Notes under the pieces: model-generated
Databases searched by the model: none
What the model saw: only the letters and a program-made list of their open reading frames with translations
Told to the model about the DNA's origin: nothing
In this document: positions 56,240 through 64,000 of the stretch, piece by piece
Numbering within the stretch: the first letter of the stretch is position 1
How the letters are laid out: each line of letters begins with the position of its first letter
Program-made: the position numbers and the translations under genes
Assembly: GCA_014843695.1 (NCBI GenBank)
Contig: CM026404.1
Location: 7,724,933 to 7,788,932 of the forward strand
From: Archivesica marissinica
Lineage: Eukaryota > Mollusca > Bivalvia > Venerida > Vesicomyidae
Direction: 5' to 3'
DNA length: 64,000 nucleotides

Positions 56240-59200
56240 TACTAGAGGAAATAGAAAACGCACAGCTACATTATATACTAGAGGACATAGAAAACGCACA
56301 CCTACATTATATACTAGAGGACATAGAAAACACACACCTACATTATATACTAGAGGACATAGAAAACGCACACCTACATTATATACTAGAGGACATAGAA
56401 AACACACACCTACATTATATACTAGAGAACATAGAACACGCACACTTACATTATATACTAGAGTACATAGAAAACGCACACCTACATTATATACTAGAGA
56501 ACATAGAAAACGCACACCTACATTATATACTATAGGACATAGACAACGCACACCTACATTATATACTAGAGGACATAGAAAATGCACACCTACATTATAT
56601 ACTATAGGACATAGAAAACGCACACCTACATTATATACTAGAGGACATAGAAAACGCACACCTACATTATATACTAGAGAACATAGAAAACGCACACCTA
56701 CATTATATACTAGAGGACATAGAACGCACACTTACATTATATACTATAGGACATAGAAAACGCACACCTACATTATATACTAGAGGACATAGAAAACGCA
56801 CACCTACATTATATACTAGAGGACATAGAAAACGCACACCTACATTATATACTAGAGGACATAGAAAACGCACACCTACATTATATACTAGAGGACATAG
56901 AAAACGCACACCTACATTATATACTAGAGGACATAGAAAACGCACACCTACATTATATACTAGAGGACATAGAAAACGCACACCTACATTATATACTAGA
57001 GGACATAGAAAACGCACACCTACATTATATACTAGAGGACATAGAAAACGCACACCTACATTATATACTAGAGGACATAGAAAACGCACACCTACATTAT
57101 ATACTAGAGGACATAGAAAACGCACACCTACATTATATACTATAGGACATAGAAAACGCACACCTAGATTATATACTATAGGACATAGAAAACGCACACC
57201 TACATTATATACTAGAGGACATAGAAAATGCACACCTACATTATATATTAGAGGACATAGAAAACGCACACCTACATTATATACTAGAGGACATAGAAAA
57301 CGCACACCTACATTATATACTAGAGGACATAGAAAACGCACACCTACATTATATACTAGAGGACATAGAAAACGCACACCTACATTATATACTAGAGGAC
57401 ATAGAAAACGCACACCTACATTATATACTAGAGGACATAGAAAATGCACACCTACATTATATACTAGAGGACATAGAAAACGCACACCTACATTATATAC
57501 TAGAGGACATAGAAAACGCACACCTACATTATATACTAGAGGACATAGAAAACGCACACCTACATTATATACTAGAGGACATAGAAAACGCACACCTACA
57601 TTATATACTAGAGGACATAGAAAACGCACACCTACATTATATACTAGAGGACATAGAAAACGCACACCTACATTATATACTAGAGGACATAGAAAACGCA
57701 CACCTACATTATATACTAGAGGACATAGAAAACGCACACCTACATTATATACTAGAGGACATAGAAAACGCACACCTACATTATATACTAGAGGACATAG
57801 AAAACGCACACCCACATTATATACTATAGGACATAGAAAACGCACACCTACATTATATACTATAGGACATAGAAAACGCACACCTACATTATATACTAGA
57901 GGACATAGAAAACGCACACCTACATTATATACTAGAGGACATAGAAAACGCACACCTACATTATATACTAGAGGACATAGAAAACGCACACCTACATTAT
58001 ATACTAGAGGACATAGACAACGCACACCTACATTATATACTAGAGGACATAGAAAACGCACACCTACATTATATACTAGAGGACATAGAAAACGCACACC
58101 TACATTATATACTAGAGGACATAGAAAACGCACACCTACATTATATACTAGAGGACATAGAAAACGCACACCTACATTATATACTAGAGGACATAGAAAA
58201 CGCACACCTACATTATATACTAGAGGACATAGAAAACGCACACCTACATTATATACTAGAGGACATAGAAAACGCACACCTACATTATATACTAGAGGAC
58301 ATAGAAAACGCACACCTACATTATATACTAGAGGACATAGAAAACGCACACCTACATTATATACTAGAGGACATAGAAAACGCACACCTACATTATATAC
58401 TAGAGGACATAGAAAACGCACACCTACATTATATACTAGAGGACATAGAAAACGCACACCTACATTATATACTAGAGGACATAGAAAACGCACACCTACA
58501 TTATATACTAGAGGACATAGAAAACGCACACCTACATTATATACTAGAGGACATAGAAAACGCACACCTACATTATATACTAGAGGACATAGAAAACGCA
58601 CACCTACATTATATACTAGAGGACATAGAAAACGCACACCTACATTATATACTAGAGGACATAGAAAACGCACACCTACATTATATACTAGAGGACATAG
58701 AAAACGCACACCTACATTATATACTAGAGGACATAGAAAACGCACACCTACATTATATACTAGAGGACATAGAAAACGCACACCTACATTATATACTAGA
58801 GGACATAGAAAACGCACACCTACATTATATACTAGAGGACATAGAAAACGCACACCTACATTATATACTAGAGGACATAGAAAACGCACACCTACATTAT
58901 ATACTAGAGGACATAGAAAACGCACACCTACATTATATACTAGAGGACATAGAAAACGCACACCTACATTATATACTAGAGGACATAGAAAACGCACACC
59001 TACATTATATACTAGAGGACATAGAAAACGCACACCTACATTATATACTAGGACATAGAAAACGCACACCTACATTATATACTAGAGGACATAGAAAACG
59101 CACACCTACATTATATACTAGAGGACATAGAAAACGCACACCTACATTATATACTAGAGGACATAGAAAACGCACACCTACATTATATACTAGAGGACAT

Positions 59201-62200
59201 AGAAAACGCACACCTACATTATATACTAGAGGACATAGAAAACGCACACCTACATTATATACTAGAGGACATAGAAAACGCACACCTACATTATATACTA
59301 GAGGACATAGAAAACGCACACCTACATTATATACTAGAGGACATAGAAAACGCACACCTACATTATATACTAGAGGACATAGAAAACGCACACCTACATT
59401 ATATACTAGAGGACATAGAAAACGCACACCTACATTATATACTAGAGGACATAGAAAACGCACACCTACATTATATACTAGAGGACATAGAAAACGCACA
59501 CCTACATTATATACTAGAGGACATAGAAAACGCACACCTACATTATATACTAGAGGACATAGAAAACGCACACCTACATTATATACTAGAGGACATAGAA
59601 AACGCACACCTACATTATATACTAGAGGACATAGAAAACGCACACCTACATTATATACTAGAGGACATAGAAAACGCACACCTACATTATATACTAGAGG
59701 ACATAGAAAACGCACACCTACATTATATACTAGAGGACATAGAAAACGCACACCTACATTATATACTAGAGGACATAGAAAACGCACACCTACATTATAT
59801 ACTAGAGGACATAGAAAACGCACACCTACATTATATACTAGAGGACATAGAAAACGCACACCTACATTATATACTAGAGGACATAGAAAACGCACACCTA
59901 CATTATATACTAGAGGACATAGAAAACGCACACCTACATTATATTACTAGAGGACATAGAAAACGCACACCTACATTATATACTAGAGGACATAGAAAAC
60001 GCACACCTACATTATATACTAGAGGACATAGAAAACGCACACCTACATTATATACTAGAGGACATAGAAAACGCACACCTACATTATATACTAGAGGACA
60101 TAGAAAACGCACACCTACATTATATACTAGAGGACATAGAAAACGCACACCTACATTATATACTAGAGGACATAGAAAACGCACACCTACATTATATACT
60201 AGAGGACATAGAAAACGCACACCTACATTATATACTAGAGGACATAGAAAACGCACACCTACATTATATACTAGAGGACATAGAAAACGCACACCTACAT
60301 TATATACTAGAGGACATAGAAAACGCACACCTACATTATATACTAGAGGACATAGAAAACGCACACCTACATTATATACTAGAGGACATAGAAAACGCAC
60401 ACCTACATTATATACTAGAGGACATAGAAAACGCACACCTACATTATATACTAGAGGACATAGAAAACGCACACCTACATTATATACTAGAGGACATAGA
60501 AAACGCACACCTACATTATATACTAGAGGACATAGAAAACGCACACCTACATTATATACTAGAGGACATAGAAAACGCACACCTACATTATATACTAGAG
60601 GACATAGAAAACGCACACCTACATTATATACTAGAGGACATAGAAAACGCACACCTACATTATATACTAGAGGACATAGAAAACGCACACCTACATTATA
60701 TACTAGAGGACATAGAAAACGCACACCTACATTATATACTAGAGGACATAGAAAACGCACACCTACATTATATACTAGAGGACATAGAAAACGCACACCT
60801 ACATTATATACTAGAGGACATAGAAAACGCACACCTACATTATATACTAGAGGACATAGAAAACGCACACCTACATTATATACTAGAGGACATAGAAAAC
60901 GCACACCTACATTATATACTAGAGGACATAGAAAACGCACACCTACATTATATACTAGAGGACATAGAAAACGCACACCTACATTATATACTAGAGGACA
61001 TAGAAAACGCACACCTACATTATATACTAGAGGACATAGAAAGCGCACACCTACATTATATACTAGAGGACATAGAAAACGCACACCTACATTATATACT
61101 AGAGGACATAGAAAACGCACACCTACATTATATACTAGAGGACATAGAAAACGCACACCTACATTATATACTAGAGGACATAGAAAACGCACACCTACAT
61201 TATATACTAGAGGACATAGAAAACGCACACCTACATTATATACTAGAGGACATAGAAAACGCACACCTACATTATATACTAGAGGACATAGAAAACGCAC
61301 ACCTACATTATATACTAGAGGACATAGAAAACGCACACCTACATTATATACTAGAGGACATAGAAAACGCACACCTACATTATATACTAGAGGACATAGA
61401 AAACGCACACCTACATTATATACTAGAGGACATAGAAAACGCACACCTACATTATATACTAGAGGACATAGAAAACGCACACCTACATTATATACTAGAG
61501 GACATAGAAAACGCACACCTACATTATATACTAGAGGACATAGAAAACGCACACCTACATTATATACTAGAGGACATAGAAAACGCACACCTACATTATA
61601 TACTAGAGGACATAGAAAACGCACACCTACATTATATACTAGAGGACATAGAAAACGCACACCTACATTATATACTAGAGGACATAGAAAACGCACACCT
61701 ACATTATATACTAGAGGACATAGAAAACGCACACCTACATTATATACTAGAGGACATAGAAAACGCACACCTACATTATATACTAGAGGACATAGAAAAC
61801 GCACACCTACATTATATACTAGAGGACATAGAAAACGCACACCTACATTATATACTAGAGGACATAGAAAACGCACACCTACATTATATACTAGAGGACA
61901 TAGAAAACGCACACCTACATTATATACTAGAGGACATAGAAAACGCACACCTACATTATATACTAGAGGACATAGAAAACGCACACCTACATTATATACT
62001 AGAGGACATAGAAAACGCACACCTACATTATATACTAGAGGACATAGAAAACGCACACCTACATTATATACTAGAGGACATAGAAAACGCACACCTACAT
62101 TATATACTAGAGGACATAGAAAACGCACACCTACATTATATACTAGAGGTCATAGACAACGCACACCTACATTATATACTAGAGGTCATAGACAACGCAC

Positions 62201-64000
62201 ACCTACATTATATACTAGAGGACATAGAAAACGCACACCTACATTATATACTAGAGGACATAGAAAACGCACACCTACATTATATACTAGAGGACATAGA
62301 AAACGCACACCTACATTATATACTAGAGGACATAGAAAACGCACACCTACATTATATACTAGAGGACATAGAAAACGCACACCTACATTATATACTAGAG
62401 GACATAGAAAACGCACACCTACATTATATACTAGAGGACATAGAAAACGCACACCTACATTATATACTAGAGGACATAGAAAACGCACACCTACATTATA
62501 TACTAGAGGACATAGAAAACGCACACCTACATTATATACTAGAGGACATAGAAAACGCACACCTACATTATATACTAGAGGACATAGAAAACGCACACCT
62601 ACATTATATACTAGAGGACATAGAAAACGCACACCTACATTATATACTAGAGGACATAGAAAACGCACACCTACATTATATACTAGAGGACATAGAAAAC
62701 GCACACCTACATTATATACTAGAGGACATAGAAAACGCACACCTACATTATATACTAGAGGACATAGAAAACGCACACCTACATTATATACTAGAGGACA
62801 TAGAAAACGCACACCTACATTATATACTAGAGGACATAGAAAACGCACACCTACATTATATACTAGAGGACATAGAAAACGCACACCTACATTATATACT
62901 AGAGGACATAGAAAACTCACACCTACATTATATACTAGAGGACATAGAAAACGAACACATACTTATATACTAGAGGACATAGAAAACGCACACCTACATT
63001 ATATACTAGAGGACATAGAAAACGCACACCTACATTATATACTAGAGGACATAGAAAGCGTCACACATACATTATATCTAGAGGACATAGAAACGCACAC
63101 TTACATTATATACTATAGGACATAGAAAACGCACACTTACATTATATATATAGGACATAGAAAACGCAAACCTAGATTATATACTATAGACATAAAAAGC
63201 AAACCTACTTATATACTAGAGGACATAGAAAACGCACACTTACATTATATACTAGAGGACATAGAAAAGCACACATCATACATTATATACTAGAGGACAT
63301 AGAAAACGCAAAACTACATTATATACTAGAGGACATAGAAAATGCATAACGTACATTATATACTAGAGGAAATAGAAAACGCACACCTACATTATATACT
63401 AGAGGACATAGAAAACGCACACCTAAATTATATACTAGAGGATATAGAAAACGCACACCTACATATATACTATAGGACATAGAAAACGCACACCTACATT
63501 TATAATATAGGACATAGAACACGCACACGATTATATACTATAGGACATAGAAAACGCACCTACATTATATACTAGAGACATAGAAAATGCACACCTATAT
63601 ATATATTAGAGGACATAGAAAACGCACGCCTACATTATATACTAGAGGACATAGAAAACGCACACCTACATTATATACTAGAGGACATAGAAAACGCACA
63701 CCTACATTATATACTAGAGGACATAGAAAACGCCACCTACATTATATACTAGAGGACATAGAAAACGTACACCTACATTATATACTAGAGGACATAGAAA
63801 ACGCACACCTACATTATATACTAGAGGACATAGAAAACGCACACCTACATTGTATACTAGGGGACATAGAAAACGCACACCTACATTATATACTAGGGGA
63901 CATAGAAAACGCACACATACATTATATACTAGGGGACATAGAAAACGCACACCTACATTATATACTAGAGGACATAGAAAACTCACACCTACATTATATA
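56240..64000. repeat. 36-bp satellite MS11 (continues past the window)
   Basis: About 215 copies of a 36-bp unit with core ctagaggacatagaaaacgc. Units at 56240-56760 are variable. From about 58030 to 62140 they are almost identical, with only a handful of changes (a 3-bp loss near 59050, an added T near 59944). At 62940-63650 many indels disturb the phase, and then order returns. The unit matches the inverted repeat of the element at 7369-7543. Very long minus-strand frames result from the 12-codon period. Confidence 0.98.

Noticed and set aside
56703..62920. Minus-strand frames of up to 788 codons in MS11, with a 12-residue repeat
   Set aside because: They result from a stop-free 36-bp tandem repeat; they end only where the array has an indel, and there is no unique flanking coding sequence.

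Overview
This is a eukaryotic, AT-rich, repeat-dense stretch. It most likely comes from a lophotrochozoan invertebrate, possibly a bivalve mollusc; that is an inference from the FoxA protein and from the mix of tRNA-derived SINEs, short inverted-repeat elements and minisatellites, and no single marker proves it. I recognise one convincing cellular gene: an intronless FoxA (HNF3-type forkhead) coding region on the minus strand at 38875-40251. Its first in-frame ATG is at 40251, and a TATA box and a CCAAT box lie upstream of it.

About half of the window is tandem repeat. Eleven unrelated arrays are visible: 36 bp (2583-3378), 20 bp (3452-5530), 31 bp (8900-10292), 36/31 bp (10427-19052), 48 bp (23203-23545), 72 bp (30136-30351), 57 bp (30440-32100), 45 bp (34141-36683), 48 bp (45054-46880), about 56 bp (50154-53676) and 36 bp (56240 to the end of the window). 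Several have periods divisible by three, so they give very long open frames on both strands; I treat these as non-coding. Higher-order repeats are visible in five arrays.

Between the arrays lie many small mobile elements. At least six tRNA-headed SINE types (called A to F here) share only a few 3' tails, and many copies have clear target-site duplications. There are pogo/Tigger-like short elements starting TACAGT, several long foldback elements, and the 3' ends of two LINE-type retrotransposons with recognisable C-terminal protein motifs.

The most interesting observation is that the 36-bp unit of the large terminal array (56240-64000) is nearly identical to the terminal inverted repeat, plus adjoining bases, of a 175-bp element at 7369-7543. 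This suggests that a transposon end was amplified into a satellite of more than 7.7 kb. The FoxA gene sits in an island of about 8.4 kb without minisatellites (36684-45053), with arrays on both sides. No rRNA gene, free-standing tRNA gene, CRISPR array or prokaryotic feature is seen.
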